64,000 nt of DNA from Fratercula arctica (Eukaryota > Chordata > Aves > Charadriiformes > Alcidae): contig CANTUZ010000001.1 in the NCBI GenBank assembly GCA_947846985.1, positions 36,480,727 through 36,544,726 of the forward strand. Direction: 5' to 3'. The position numbers and the translations under genes were made by a program. Each line of letters opens with the position of its first letter. Positions within the stretch are counted from its first letter, which is position 1. Positions 13,020-25,108 of the stretch are shown here, piece after piece. The notes under the pieces were generated by a model. That model searched no databases. It saw only the letters and a program-made list of their open reading frames with translations, and had not been told where the DNA came from.

Positions 13020-15798
13020 TCTAAGATCAAGACGAATCCCACGATTGGAGTGTGGCTATTGATGGCTACAGGCTGTTCGGAAGGGATAGCAGTGGGATAG
13101 CCCTGTATGTTAGGAAGTGTTTTGATTGTCTAGAGCTTAATGATGGTGATGAGAGGGTTGAGTACTTATGGGTAAGAATGAGGGGAAAGGCCATCAAGGT
13201 AGATATCACGGTGTCAGTCTGTTATAGACCACCCAACCAAGATAAAGAGGTAGACAAAATACTCTATAAGCAGAAGAATTCTATATTGGGAGAAGTCTCA
13301 CAATCACTAGCTCGCTCTTGTTCTCATGGTACAAATTCAACTTACCAGATGTCTGCTGGAAATACAATACAGTGGAGAGGAAACAGTCTAGGATGTTCCT
13401 GGCGGGTGTGGAAGATAACTTCCTGACACAGCTGGTGAGTGAGCCAAATAAGGAAGCCTCTGTTTTTTGTGAACAGAGAAAGACTTGTGGGTGATGTGAC
13501 TGTTGGAGGCCGTCTGGGGCATAGTGATCACAAAATGACAGAGTTTTCAATTATTGGAGAAGTAAAAGCAGGGTGGGGTGGGTCAGCAGAAGTGCTGCCT
13601 TGTGCTTCTGGAGGGCAGACATTGACCTGTTTAAGAGACTGGTTGACAGAGTCCCTTGGGAGGCAGCCTGAAGGGCAAAGGAGTCCATAAAGGCTGGACA
13701 TTCTTCAAGAAGGAAATCTTTAAGGTGCAGGAGCAGGCAATCCCCATGATGAACTGGTGGGGAAAAAGACTGGCCTGGCTGAACAGAGAGATTTGGGTGG
13801 AATTTAGGGGACAAAAGAGAGTTCATGACCTTTCAAAGAAGGGGAAGGCAGCTCAGGAGGACTACAAGGAGGTCTTCAGGTTATCCAGGGAAAAAACGAG
13901 AAGGGTCAAAGCCCATCTAGAACTTAATCTAGCTACTTCCATAAAAGACAATAAAAAATGTTTCTAGAAATACAGTAACAACAAAAGAAAGGCTAATGAG
14001 AATCTCCACCCTTTCTAAAATGAAGAGGGAAACATTGTGAGGAATGGATGAGGAAAAGGCTGAAGTACTTAATGCCTTCTTTGCCTGTGTATTTAATGGT
14101 AAGACAAGTTTTTCCCTGAGTACCCAGCCCTCTGAGCTGGAAGATGGGGAGGGAGCAGAATGAAGCCTCCATAATCCAAGAGGAAATGGTAAGTGACCTG
14201 CTACACCACTTAGACACACACAAGTCTATGGGGCCAGATGGGATCCACCCAAGGGTACTGAGGGAGCTGGCGGAAGTGCTCATCAAGCCACTTGCCATCA
14301 TTTATCAGCAGCCCTGGCTAACTGGGGAGGTCCCAGTTGACCGGAGGTTAGGAAATGTAACACCCATCTACAAGAAGGGTTTGAACGAGGATCTGGGGAA
14401 CTACAGGCCTGTCAGTCTGACCTTGCTGCTGGGGAAGGTTATAGAGCAGATCATCTTGAGTGCCATCACACTGCCTGTACAGGAGAACCAGGTGATCAGG
14501 CCCAGTCAAGATGGGTTTATGAAAGCCAGATCTTGCTTGACTAACCTGATCTCCTTCTATGACAAGGTGACCCGATAGTGGATGAGCAAAAGGCTGTGGA
14601 CGTTGTCTACCTAGATTTTAGAAAAGCCTTTGAAACCATTTCCCACAGCATTGTCCTGGAGAAACTGGCTGGTCATGGCTTTGATGGGCCTACTCTTCAC
14701 TGGGTGAAAAACTGGCTGGATGGCCAGGGCCAAAGAGTTGTAATGAATGGAGTTAAATCCAGTTGGTGACCAGTCACCAGTGGTGTTCCCCAGGGTTCAG
14801 TACTGGTGCCAGTTCTGTTCAATATCTTTATCAATGATCTGGATGAGGGGATCAAGTGCACCCTCAGTAAGTTTGCAGATGACACCAATTTGGTCAGGAG
14901 TGTTGATCTGCTCGAGGGTAGGAAGGCTGTACAGAGGTATCTGGACAGGCTGGATCAATGGGCCAAGGCTAACTGCATGAGGTTCAACAAGGTCAAGTGC
15001 TGTGTCCTGCACTTGGGTCACAACAACCCCATGCAGTGCTACAGGCTTGGGGAAGAGTGGCTGGAGAGCTGCCTGGCAGAAAAGGACCTGGGGGTGTTTG
15101 ACAACAGGCAGATGAACATGAGCCAGCAGTGTGCCCAGGTGGCCAAGAAGGCCAACAGCACCCTGGCCTGTATCAGGAATAGTGTGGTGAGTAGGACTAG
15201 AGAAGTGATCGTCCCCGTGTACTCAGCACTGGTGAGGCCACGCCTTGAGTACTGTGTCCAGTTTTGGGCCCCTCATCACAAAAAAGACATTGAAGTGCTG
15301 GGGAGTGTCCAAAGAAAGGCAATGAAGCTGATGAAGGGTCTAGAGAACAAGCCTTATGAGGATGCCTGAGGCAAGTGGGGTTGTTTAGTCTGTAGAAAAG
15401 GAGGCTGAGTGGAGACCTTTTTGCTTTCTACAACTACCTGAAATTAGGTTGTAGTGAGGTGGGTGTCGGTCTCTTTTCTGAAGTAACAAGTAATAGGATG
15501 AGAGGAAACGGCCTCAAGTTGTGCCAGGGGACATTTATGTTAGGAAAAATTTTTACACTGAAAGGGTTATCAAGCATTGGAACAGGCTGCCCAAGGAAGT
15601 GGTTGAGTCACCATCACTGGAGGTATTTAAAGCACACATATATGTGGTGCTTAGGGACACAGTTTAGTGGTGGACTTGGCAGTTTTAAGTTGATGGTTGG
15701 ACTCGATGATCTTAAAGGTTGTTTCCAACCTAAATGATTCTGTGATTCTATCATTCTATGATTCTGTGATTCTTTGATTCTGTGTTTCTGTGATTCTG
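13020..15798 (+). mobile_element. CR1 retrotransposon, long 5'-truncated copy
   Basis: This is the longest CR1 in the window. Homology begins in the endonuclease (WSVAIDGYRLFGRDSSG near 13044) and runs through the linker, reverse transcriptase and C-terminal domain to the 3' UTR (TTGGACTCGATGATC at 15697-15711). It ends in a degraded octamer tail, ATTCTGTG/ATTCTATG, at about 15736-15798. The 5' third of ORF2 and all of ORF1 are missing. The 3' end groups it with the pieces at 33172 and 42883, judged by shared UTR and C-terminal sequence. Confidence 0.94.
13026..15737 (+). pseudogene. CR1 ORF2 (endonuclease-reverse transcriptase) pseudogene
   Basis: ORF2 encoded the enzyme that nicks target DNA and primes reverse transcription there. 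Endonuclease pieces lie at 13026-13430, with VCYRPPNQ near 13220; the GDF motif region near 13320 is frameshifted. A second piece (FVNRERLVGDVTVGGRLGHSDH) lies at 13460-13540. The linker is spread over 13656-13967 and 14060-14210. RT blocks are HKSMGPDGIHPRVLREL (14215), NYRPVSLT (14398), VVYLDFRKAFE with the motif A aspartate (14602) and FADDT, motif C, intact at 14872-14886. A stop near 14767 and frame changes after 14578, 14769, 15369 and 15430 break it. Catalytic residues survive but no continuous enzyme can be made. Confidence 0.9.
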
Positions 15799-15856
15799 AA
15801 CTAAGCCCACAGTACTAATTTCAATCTTAACATGTTCTTGTAAGAATGTATGTCTT
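15799..15856. other. Short spacer between CR1 tail and solo LTR
   Basis: Only 58 bases separate the CR1 tail from the LTR, and the last five (GTCTT, 15852-15856) are the left target-site duplication. Confidence 0.7.
15852..15856. repeat. Left target-site duplication GTCTT
   Basis: It is identical to 16835-16839. Confidence 0.85.
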
Positions 15857-16834
15857 TGTCACATCCCACTCAGAAAGGAGGGGGAGTAAGCGACTCAGAT
15901 TTGTAAATCCCCAGCGGGGTGGACTAAGGTGAGATGAATCTCAAGGTCCGTATACAAACATTTTAGGTTAGTAACCAGGTCTTAACTAGGTCCATGATAA
16001 TTAGTTAGGAATATAAAAAATAATGGCAAGTGGTAAGGTATGCATTGTGCTAATTAGCAACAGGTATACAGCAAACTATGACAAGATGTTCTTAATAACA
16101 GATATACAATGAATTATAGCAAGCAGTACGGTATGCCTTGTGTTGCTTCTTTGAAAAGAAAGAGAAAGAAAGAAGGAAAAAAAAAGAAGGAAAGAAGCAA
16201 AGAGATGGAGAAGGAGAGACTGAAGGAGAGATCAAGAGGGAGAGAGATAAAGAGATCACTGGTCCTGGTTCCAGCGTTACTTCGGTCAGCGCAGGCCATA
16301 GAAGCGCTCTTCAGAGTCTCTTCACGGAAAAATCTTCTCAGGTCATAAATTTTCTCCTCTCTCTTCTCCCTCTTCAGGGAAAGTCTTCCCCCTTTTTTGT
16401 TCACCCGCTCCTAGGGGTAGTTTCATCTCAAGTTTCTTCCCCCCCAGGTGACATGCAAGCATGATTTGGGGTGGGGAGACAAGAACTATAGTCATATATA
16501 TTTAGCATGATCTCGATAATATTCATTAGCATATGCAGGGGTGTGAACTTTAATATGCATTTCATGGATAATGAGGCAAAGGTCAACACTGGGCATAGCA
16601 TCTTTTTTGAAGAAAGAGCTCGTTCTTCAAGGGAGAGAAAACAAGGCCGTTCTGTTTCTTTAAAACTGGCAGTTGTGATGCCAGTCTCTCTCTTTCCTGT
16701 TAATAACACCAGAGATAAGCAGGTGTTAGTTTTATCCGTTCCTTGAGCAGAAGGCCTGGTACTTTGAGTGTGTGAGACATTAAAAATCTCTTCAGGCTGC
16801 TTTGTTTAGGAGAAATTACAAGTGGTCCCTTACA
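15857..16834. mobile_element. Solo LTR (978 bp) with perfect GTCTT duplications
   Basis: The element begins TGTCACATCCCACTC and ends GGTCCCTTACA, satisfying TG...CA, and is flanked by identical GTCTT at 15852-15856 and 16835-16839. No internal retroviral genes occur, so it is a solo LTR. An A/G-rich stretch occupies 16152-16258. An ATTAAA lies at 16779-16784 on the plus strand, but the minus strand reads more like U3-R-U5, with an AT-rich TATA-like site near 16495-16500, a pyrimidine-rich middle and a U5 end GAGTGGGATGTGACA. Orientation is left open, with minus favoured. Its sequence differs from the other LTRs here, so it is a separate family. Confidence 0.9.
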
Positions 16835-16839
16835 GTCTT
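16835..16839. repeat. Right target-site duplication GTCTT
   Basis: It is identical to 15852-15856. Confidence 0.85.
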
Positions 16840-19800
16840 CATAATCAGCCCCATGTAAATTTTTATTTGTTTTAAGTGTAAAATCTTAGATTGTCTTTCA
16901 GCTGTGAATTAATGAATGTTGAGATTACATATTTTTTGATTTCCTGTGTTTTGATCCAGTCATCTTGCTGATATAGTCTCACAGTACTTGGTTTCTGTAA
17001 AAAGTGTGTAACAAAAAAGCCCAAACCAAGCTGACAAAACGACCTCTTGTTTAATAGGTAGGAACCATATACCATACATAGCCAAATCTTTCCAAATCAT
17101 TTGGAAATGCCATTACTTTGCTATTAGGAGCCATTATTGTGGCTGCAGATGGCAGTTGGTATCTTCAGAACTTGGTTGTGTGATAGCTTTACAATAAATC
17201 ATGCTGAAAACATTTTAATATGGCTATGTGTAACTCACGGTTTAATTTTGGAAGATAAAGGTGAAAAAATGTAACTCCTCTGCTCATAAACAATGTTCCA
17301 GCTGTTATCCCACTGACGTTACAAGTATTTTCATGGAAATTTATGTTTAGATTTTGAATGACAGCAAAAATCTTCACAGATGGGGTACATCTCTTATTTC
17401 CCTCACTTTGTTTAAGATAAGATCTTAGTTCTAGACATAAGACAGTTTAATTACTCTAGAAATAAGGTGCATATTTGCATGTGATTTAAAACATATCAGC
17501 AAGCATTGGCATACTGAAGTACAGAGCATCGTATTTCTCAAAAGTCTTACAGTTACTCCATTCAGGAGACAGATCTCTCATCCATATCTCTGTTGAGATA
17601 TTACTGAAATTTTATCTTTTGGGTCTTTTATCATTTAATGGAATCTGTCACCCAAAGTTAAGCACTTGGGATCCCTGGACAAATCATGATTTCTAGTGAT
17701 CAAAGACAGTAGCCACAAAAACTAAGTTGATGAGTAAAGGCATCACCTAAAGTAGAGTAGGAGAATCTGGAGGAAAAAGAATGGGAGATATTCTTTCAAT
17801 CCATCCCTCCTTCCGTGTCACCCTTCAGGACTCAGATGTCATATTCTGGGCAATCTTCTCCTAGTTCAGGGATTGTACCAGGCTAATGAAATAATTTCCA
17901 GTGCCATCTGAAGATTTCATGGGGAACCCAAGACGCTACAGGGTAGCAGTACGTAGGACCTGTAGGAGACCTGAACTGGCAGTGAGAGGTGGGAGGAGTA
18001 ATCTATGGCATCTACAAGGGCAGTAGGCATTGGCATTTGAGCAAATTAATTTGCCTTTCAATGGTGAAGCAGAGATTCAGCTCCAGATTGTAAGCACCTA
18101 CATCTTTTAACAGAACTTTTACATTAACAGAACTGAGCAGCAACACAGATTTAGACACCTAAATAGCAGTCAGGTTGTGCAATTTACCTTTGCTCTTAAT
18201 TACAATGTATGCTGGTAAAATAACATTCCTGGTGGCATTCCTGTCACTGAGACCAGCTGGTACAGACTGGCCACATCTACACCATGAAACTCTTGTATCT
18301 AGGATTTGTTTGGAAGAATGATGTTTGACATGAGGTAAAAACAATTTAACATTATAAAAAATGTCATTCCAGTTCCTAGGAACATTTCCAGGCATTTTTT
18401 TATTAGTTTTATTTTTTAGTTTGGATGCCACATTGTAGTCTAAAAAAATAAATAGTATTAAAAATATATTACATTACTACTTAATGTAAGAGAGCAATTT
18501 TTTTTTCAGTTAAGAGGGCTGGGAAATAAATAACAGTTTTTTGATGCAAATAATGCCTTCATTCCCTTGCTCTGAAAAATAAAAAAAATGGAGTTACAAA
18601 TAACATCAGTAGTATTACTGTAGAAAACAGCTAATCTCAACATAGAAACATAGGGAACTTTTTGAACCCAGGCAGAAAATTCTGTCTCATTTCTCAAAAA
18701 GGCAGGTTGTACTCAACAGCTCAAGAGAGCATTGATCTGCAGACAAGTTTTCAGTGATATTTGCTAAGTTGGCCTGAAAATAAAAAAAAGGGAAAAAAAA
18801 GAACAGAGGATGGGAATCTTAGTACAAGCAGTGGCTCAAGGCAATTTTCTGTAATTTTTTTTTTTTTCCAAACCTATTTCTTTGCATTTTTCAGAAGATT
18901 TAATTGTACCATAACATCTGCATCCTATCTATATTCTGTCTCAATCAGTTTTAAAGATTTTTGGAGTCTACTTTCCCCCATCTTGAACCAAGTTTATAGT
19001 TTAAAATAAGGCTTCTGAGAAAGATACAAGGGGTTTTTTTTTTGAGAGACTGTTCCTCTTAGTGATGAGGTTTTCCCGTTATTCTAACATATAAGACCTA
19101 GTCTTTCAATTATTTGCATAATAGTTACACTAGCATTCTTGATATTTCTTCTGCTTAAGTCTTTCCCTCTTCTTTTCTTTTTTGGTTGTTTTGGTTGGGT
19201 TTTTTTGTGGGTTTGTTGTTTTTGTTGTTGTTTGGTTGTTGTTTTTTTTTTTTTTTTTTTTTGTGATCTGAGCCAAGCAGTAGTAGATTTGTGCTGTAGT
19301 CACTCAACTGGGAAATATTTGGTGTAACTCCTGGCATCAGTTTCTGGGCCATTACATAGCAACAATTTAAAGGCCTGACTTTTCTGACTGGGAGACAACT
19401 GACAAAAAGGTCAAACAGCAGGTGCTCCACATGGTAGCAGCAGACCCAGTGTCAATCCAAAGACCCTAAATACCAAAATATTCCAGTTCAGGGATAAAAG
19501 ATTCAAGGTGAACCCCTCCTGTCATAGCATACCCAGGGTGAGACTGTAGCAGACAATGGAGTTATACTAGCTTATAGGAACTGGGAGCAGAGTTTGGTCC
19601 TCAGTAAATCTCTTAAGACAAACAAATAACTGAGTGAAAGGTTTTCATGCAACAAGTGTGCACAGTTAGGAGTTTATAGCAATCTCTCCTACTTGCCCCC
19701 CTTTCCCTGTGATGGATGGTGCAAAGAAATCCTGTTTGGCTTTCAATATTTTTACCTTAAGCAAAATGTATATTTCAATCATAAAATATTTGAAATCAAA

Positions 19801-22800
19801 GTTTTGTAGCTGATCCAAAAGTAAAACCTATATAATCTCAGGATACTTTTATTATCTTGGGAATTCACTTCATTGCTATATGTTTTGTTTTGGTTTTTTT
19901 TTTTTCTTTTCATCTATATAATGGGAAACATGGTCACCTTTCTCAAGGATTTTAATATTGACAAGCATGAAAAGTGCCATATAAGCAATAAGTATTCTTA
20001 GACCAATACTGCATTATGTGATCAGTGCAAAATAGTGTGAAAAAAGAGGATCTATAGTGTGATTTTTGTCATTTATACTTAGGCATCAATGTGTTCTACA
20101 AGTCTTTAATATTTACCATGTTTATTTCTGTTCTGCAACCATGTCAATTAATAAATTTAATTAGAAAATTTTAACATTCTGAGTAATTTGGTATAAATAA
20201 ACAAATTTTTATTTTCAGTTGAAAATGTTACTTTCTTTTACTGGAACTACAAGAAGTATGATTATCAATCTTAGTGCTTAAAGATATATAATGACATATT
20301 TTGGCTTATGAGGGATGTGGCTTTGCTTGGGATTTTATATTAACCTTCTATGTTTCATGGTTTTTTTTCTTTCACTTCTTTTTTCTGATTATTAGTATGT
20401 TTAATTGCTATACTTATTGCATATTGTTGTTCTTGATCAGTTAACTACACTGGGTAATATAACTTGGTGACGTTCCACAAATACTTGCAAAGACTTGTTC
20501 CACAGAGTGCACTGTGTCCACCCTCTCTTGGGCTTTTTAAACTTGTTTAACTTTTTTCCCAGAAGGGAAATTACATAAGGATATGAAGACGGAGAATCTG
20601 GAATCTCATGTTGTGTTTACGTTTGTGTACATCTGAGATAGGTACTCTTGTTTCTGAGACAATCAGTAGGCACAGATAAGATCTTCTAGGATATTGTTCC
20701 TCTTTTTTTTAATGAAGGCATTTGGCATAAAACACATGAAACATGCTTTAAATGTTTCCATTTCTTTACACAGAATATAGTGAGGAACCATTTCAGATAT
20801 AAACATCTAGTTGTACAGGGTGAATTTTAAGGTATCGTGTAGTCCTTAGCTTTTCTTACTAGTTAAGAAAGCTACTGCTTTCTACTATGTCTTTGTTTCC
20901 TTTATGATTCAGGCACATTATAGGGACAAAATTCTAGCAGGTGTGTGTAATACCTAGATTTATAATAAGAATATTCTATTCAGTTTACACTATATTTCAG
21001 TTAAAAAAATAAATTAAAAAAAAGTACACAGATCTAGGCAGTTCTGCTACCAGTAAAATAGTTAAAGAAAGCATTCATACATTTTTTTTTTTTTTCCAAA
21101 AAAACAGTCCATGTGATTATTACCTCAATTAGAATATTCACTATTAGACTTCCATTTTGTTACCTAAGGTAGAATCCATTGCAAAATAATTTCTTCCTAT
21201 GAAAAAATACACATCAGGAAGTGCTGGTCTTACAAAGATTTTTGGTCATTACTTCAGCTAGTGTTAGAAGATAAGAGAGTCTACCATTTTCCAGTAATTT
21301 GTGGAGCATTACCCCCTACACAGGTCAACAGCTTTTCTGATCATTTCTTTATGACAAGAAATTAACAGTATCTTCAAAAATTTTGATCAATTGCTGTTTC
21401 CAAGGTACTAACAGCAAGAGGCAATTTAGTACTTGTAAGGAAAAATAAGTAAGTAAATAAATAAATAGAAATTTAATATTCTATGATTGCTGACAATATC
21501 AGGTCCCTTTCCTCTAAGTGTACAGCTCTGTATGAGTTTTTGTTATGTAAAGAATTATGCATAGTTATTAGAAATATGGCCATAGTGAATATGATGTTTC
21601 ATCTCTCCTTTGCTGCCCGGAAGTAGATAGCAACCGGTATGCAGGAAATTAAAATAAAAAATAGGTCAAGAAAACCCTATATTCTATCTGGAGTAAGCAG
21701 CATAGAGACTTCTATGTTGATGTGTTCTTTCAATCATCATATTTAGCCACCAATGAACATACTTCCATAATTTTGTTCGACTTCTCTTTGAAAAAAAAAA
21801 AAAAAATTAAATTTAGGGCCTAGGAAATGATCTTTGCCAGTAAGTCAGACTCTATAAGCATTTATTTTTTTTTATTTTAAGTGTTGTTTCTTGATGTCCT
21901 CTTTTCTTTCTTTAATGAGAAGGAATGATTACTAATTCTGAATTAAGTATCTCCATACCATTCATGAATTTACAGATCTCTCGTACATGCCTTTGCTTGC
22001 CTCAGTACATTACTCTTGGGACAGAAAACTTCACATTACTTATTGTACTAAAGGAAAAAATTCTGTCATTGGAATTTTCACTCTATGGAGTAAAAAAGCA
22101 TAAGAATTTTTTTTTTTTTTTTCCCCTCATATTATTTTGACCTGGTAAATGAAGTTAACAAACATTCAAGAAACTGAATTATTAGAACTTGCTTACATAT
22201 TCAGTAAATAGAAATTAATTAGAAATGTTTTGCATTTTAAAAGGGTTGACATGCAGAAATAGTTCAGAGTGGACAGAAATATGTTCTGAGTTTAACTTTG
22301 TTTTGTTAAAAAATGGAAAGAGAACTGGAGAAGAACATTGCCTTCCATATACAATCCTTCATCCACTCTCCATTCTCATTGTATTTCCCACACGAATTCT
22401 TCCTTTAGCATTTCAATGAGATATTCAGTTGTAGGTCCCACTCATGATAGGAGGGAATAAAAAAAATAAATCTTACCAATAGAACTCTTGATGAGATTTT
22501 TGAATAAAAATGTCTATTTTGTATTTCCAAAAGCATACAGTCAGGAAAGAGTGGAAAGAAGATTTCTGACAAAAAAAAAAACAAACACCAAAACCAAAAA
22601 CCAAATGCATGTTGAAGGTGAACTAGTTTGATAGAAGAAAATCCTCCCAGTGACTCTGTCTCTCCACACTATACACTTTTCCCATCTTATTCTCCAAGGA
22701 CAGCCTCACTAACCCTAGGAGGCAGGAATAAATTGGGAAAGGTCCCAGTTCCTGAAATGTGTAAAATTATCTCACCTTTTTGTAGATGCCATGAGGCAGA

Positions 22801-24289
22801 ATATAATACATTTAGAGTGCTTAATAGAGTATGCAATCAAGATACTTAAAATCTTTCATACAGCAAACTGTCCCTAATCAAGTAAAGTTGCATAAATTAT
22901 TTTCATGACTCAGTTCTATGGAAAAAATAGAAATTATTTTATTGCAATTGATTGACCTTGTCCTAGAGTGTCACAAAGAATAGATCTTCATTTCTAGACC
23001 ATGGGTAAAGAACATTTTCATGAACAATCAAGAAAGAAAAAGAAAATGATGAAAAGAGGAGGAGGCAAAGGATTGGTAGATTATAGTGATACTTGAGAAA
23101 CTTAAACATTAAGTATGAATAAATTAATAACAAGGATGAAGTATCACAGCGCATTTTCAATAAGAATAATAAGACATACAAATTAGAAAGGGAAAAAGAA
23201 GGTTCTGTTAAGAGCAGATGCTGTGTGTCAAAAGTAAGGAAAGCAGCATAATCCAATCACTTTTCATTTAGTTTAACAAAACCAGAAGTGCACATGTTCA
23301 ATTCAGTGTTCCTTTTTTTTGTAAAAATAGAATGAAAATACATGCATATCACTGCATAATTTTCATTATTTGCATGAGGATAAGAATAATATTAAAACTT
23401 GACTTGCACTGGATAAGAAATGGCTCAACATTTAAATATTAACACAAACAGTAGGAAAATAAACTACAAACCTGACAAAAAATCATCAATAATACTTTGT
23501 GTATCAAAAGATATATCTGGAAGAAACAGGCTGTATTACTTCTGATAACAAGCACTGTGTTGTCTGAAATCACACTTTCCTAATCTTATTGTGTAATTTT
23601 GAAATAACACTGCATATTTAGGGTAACTTCCATGTTTAGATAATTAGCTGGCTATCTCCCTGATTCCATTAAATTTTTATTTCAGTGGTGCTCCTCAAGA
23701 CAGTCTGTTATTCAATACTCTTTGCAAAACTGGGGCTATGAAATCACAAAGTTTCCAGGTGCATTTCCAGATTTGGCTTTCCTAGCTGATACAATTTGAA
23801 CTCTGGGAAATGTTCAGTTGTATTTTGAAAGAAAGATAAATTAGTTAGAATGCCATAGTCCAGCTTCCACCTGGTACATCAGAGGAAGGTACAAGGAAAA
23901 CAGTTATTGTCTTTATCCAGCAACAGAATGAATTTGAAAGTATCAATGTATGAATTCCTGCTGACACAAAAAAAATTCACTCACCATAATAATGAACTCC
24001 AGGTTTTTCAATTTTTTTCAAGAAAAAAATGGGAATATTAACAAAAGTGTAATTTGAATTCAGAGACAAAATTATCTGACACATTAAGACAATGAAGCTT
24101 TGGGAAACATGCAAACGTGCTTAACTTTTGTACAAAAATTAATTTAATCATATTGGTCCAAACTAGCTAATTGATTGAAATAGTCTAAATCACCACTATA
24201 AAAGCACAACCTTCGTTTTGCTAGAAAATCTAAAAAGAAACTGAAAATAAAGGATACTTTGTATATTCCTCTGTCAGTATTATTGTTGT
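16840..24289. other. Unique AT-rich sequence, no gene seen
   Basis: Over seven kilobases hold no recognised mobile element or exon. Minor items are a T/G tract (19175-19262), T runs near 18848, 19896, 21081 and 22109, and A runs near 21791 and 22571. No open frame exceeds about 100 codons and none resembles a known protein. Conserved non-coding elements cannot be judged from one sequence. Confidence 0.5.
19175..19262. repeat. T/G low-complexity tract (TTTGG, TTG units, then poly T)
   Basis: The stretch mixes TTTTGG, GTTG and TTG units and ends in about 20 T. Confidence 0.85.
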
Positions 24290-24433
24290 TGCTTTCCTCT
24301 TTCCTTCCCTGTTATGTTAAATTGCCTTTATTTCAACCCATGAGTTTTGCCTTTTTCTTGTGATTCTTCCCCTAGTGAGGGGAGTGAACGGGTGACTGCA
24401 TGTTTTTTTGTTGCTGGCTGGGGTTAAACCATG
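24290..24433 (+). mobile_element. 3' fragment of an ERVL-like LTR
   Basis: This stretch aligns by eye to the last quarter of the LTR at 24542-25103: TTAAATTGCCTTTATTTCAACCC parallels ATTAAACTGTCTTTATCTCAACCC, the GGGAGTGAACG block follows, and the end is GCTGGGGTTAAACCATGG. The U3 part is missing. It is more diverged than its neighbour, so it is probably an older, separate insertion. Confidence 0.75.
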
Positions 24434-24775
24434 GCCTCTATCAATTTGAAAATTTAGAACCAGGAGGACCAAAGATAAAAATATTGAACATTAGGTATGT
24501 GTTGTTAAGTACAATTTGAGAAATTCATGATGTCAGAAGGCTCTCCTGGTTTTAGTTGGGACAGAGTTAATTTTCTTACTCAGCTGGTATAGCGCTGTGT
24601 TTTGGATTTGGGATGAGAATAATATTGATAACACACTAATATTTTAGTTGTTGCTAAGCAGTCAAGGACTTTTCAGCTTCTCATATTGGCCTGCCAACGA
24701 GAAAGCCGGGGGCACCCAAGAAATTGGGAGGGGACACAGCTGTGACAACTGACTCCAACTGCCCAACATACCATA

Positions 24776-24798
24776 TGACGTCACGCTCAGCATATAAA
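24776..24798 (+). promoter_or_regulatory. LTR promoter core: CRE plus TATA box
   Basis: A perfect palindromic cAMP-response element, TGACGTCA, lies at 24776-24783, ten bases ahead of TATAAA at 24793-24798. In exogenous and endogenous retroviruses this order marks the U3 promoter, and CREB/ATF proteins bind the palindrome. The related LTR at 31318 keeps the TATA box, but its CRE is mutated. Confidence 0.75.
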
Positions 24799-24978
24799 GT
24801 GGGGGGAAGAAGAAGGAAGGGGAGAACCTTCAGAGTGATGGCGTTTGTCTTCCCATGTAACCATTAAGCGTGATGGAGCCCCCCTTTCTGGAGGTGGCTG
24901 AACATCTGCCTGCCGACGGCAAATAGTGAATTAATTCCAGGTTTTGCTTTGCTTGCTTACATGGCTTTTACTTTACTT

Positions 24979-24984
24979 ATTAAA
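24979..24984 (+). terminator. LTR polyadenylation signal ATTAAA
   Basis: ATTAAA lies 181 bases after the TATA box, in the position expected at the R region of this LTR, and is conserved at 31784-31789 in the sister copy. Confidence 0.6.
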
Positions 24985-25108
24985 CTGTCTTTATCTCAAC
25001 CCACAAGTTTTCTCACTTTTTCTCTCTCCCCCCATCCCACCAGGGTGGGAGTGAGCAAGTGACTGTGTGGTACTTAGATGCTGACTGGGGTTAAACCACA
25101 ACAAAGTC

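Larger units (their letters stand above)
24542..25103 (+). mobile_element. Solo LTR of an ERVL-like endogenous retrovirus
   Basis: This LTR shares its whole layout with 31318-31914: a start like CTGGTTTTAGTTGGGACAGAG, a middle CATATGACGTCA...CATATAAAG block, ATTAAA, then GGGAGTGAGCAAGTGACTG and an end GGGTTAAACCACAACA. The first bases have drifted from TGTT to TCTC. Flanks AAGGC (24537-24541) and AAGTC (25104-25108) match at four of five bases, a decayed 5-bp duplication. No internal genes are present. From memory, this family is abundant in many non-galliform bird genomes. Confidence 0.88.

Noticed and set aside
15459..15737. A separate 92-codon gene
   Set aside because: It is the frameshifted C-terminal end and 3' UTR of the CR1 at 13020-15798.
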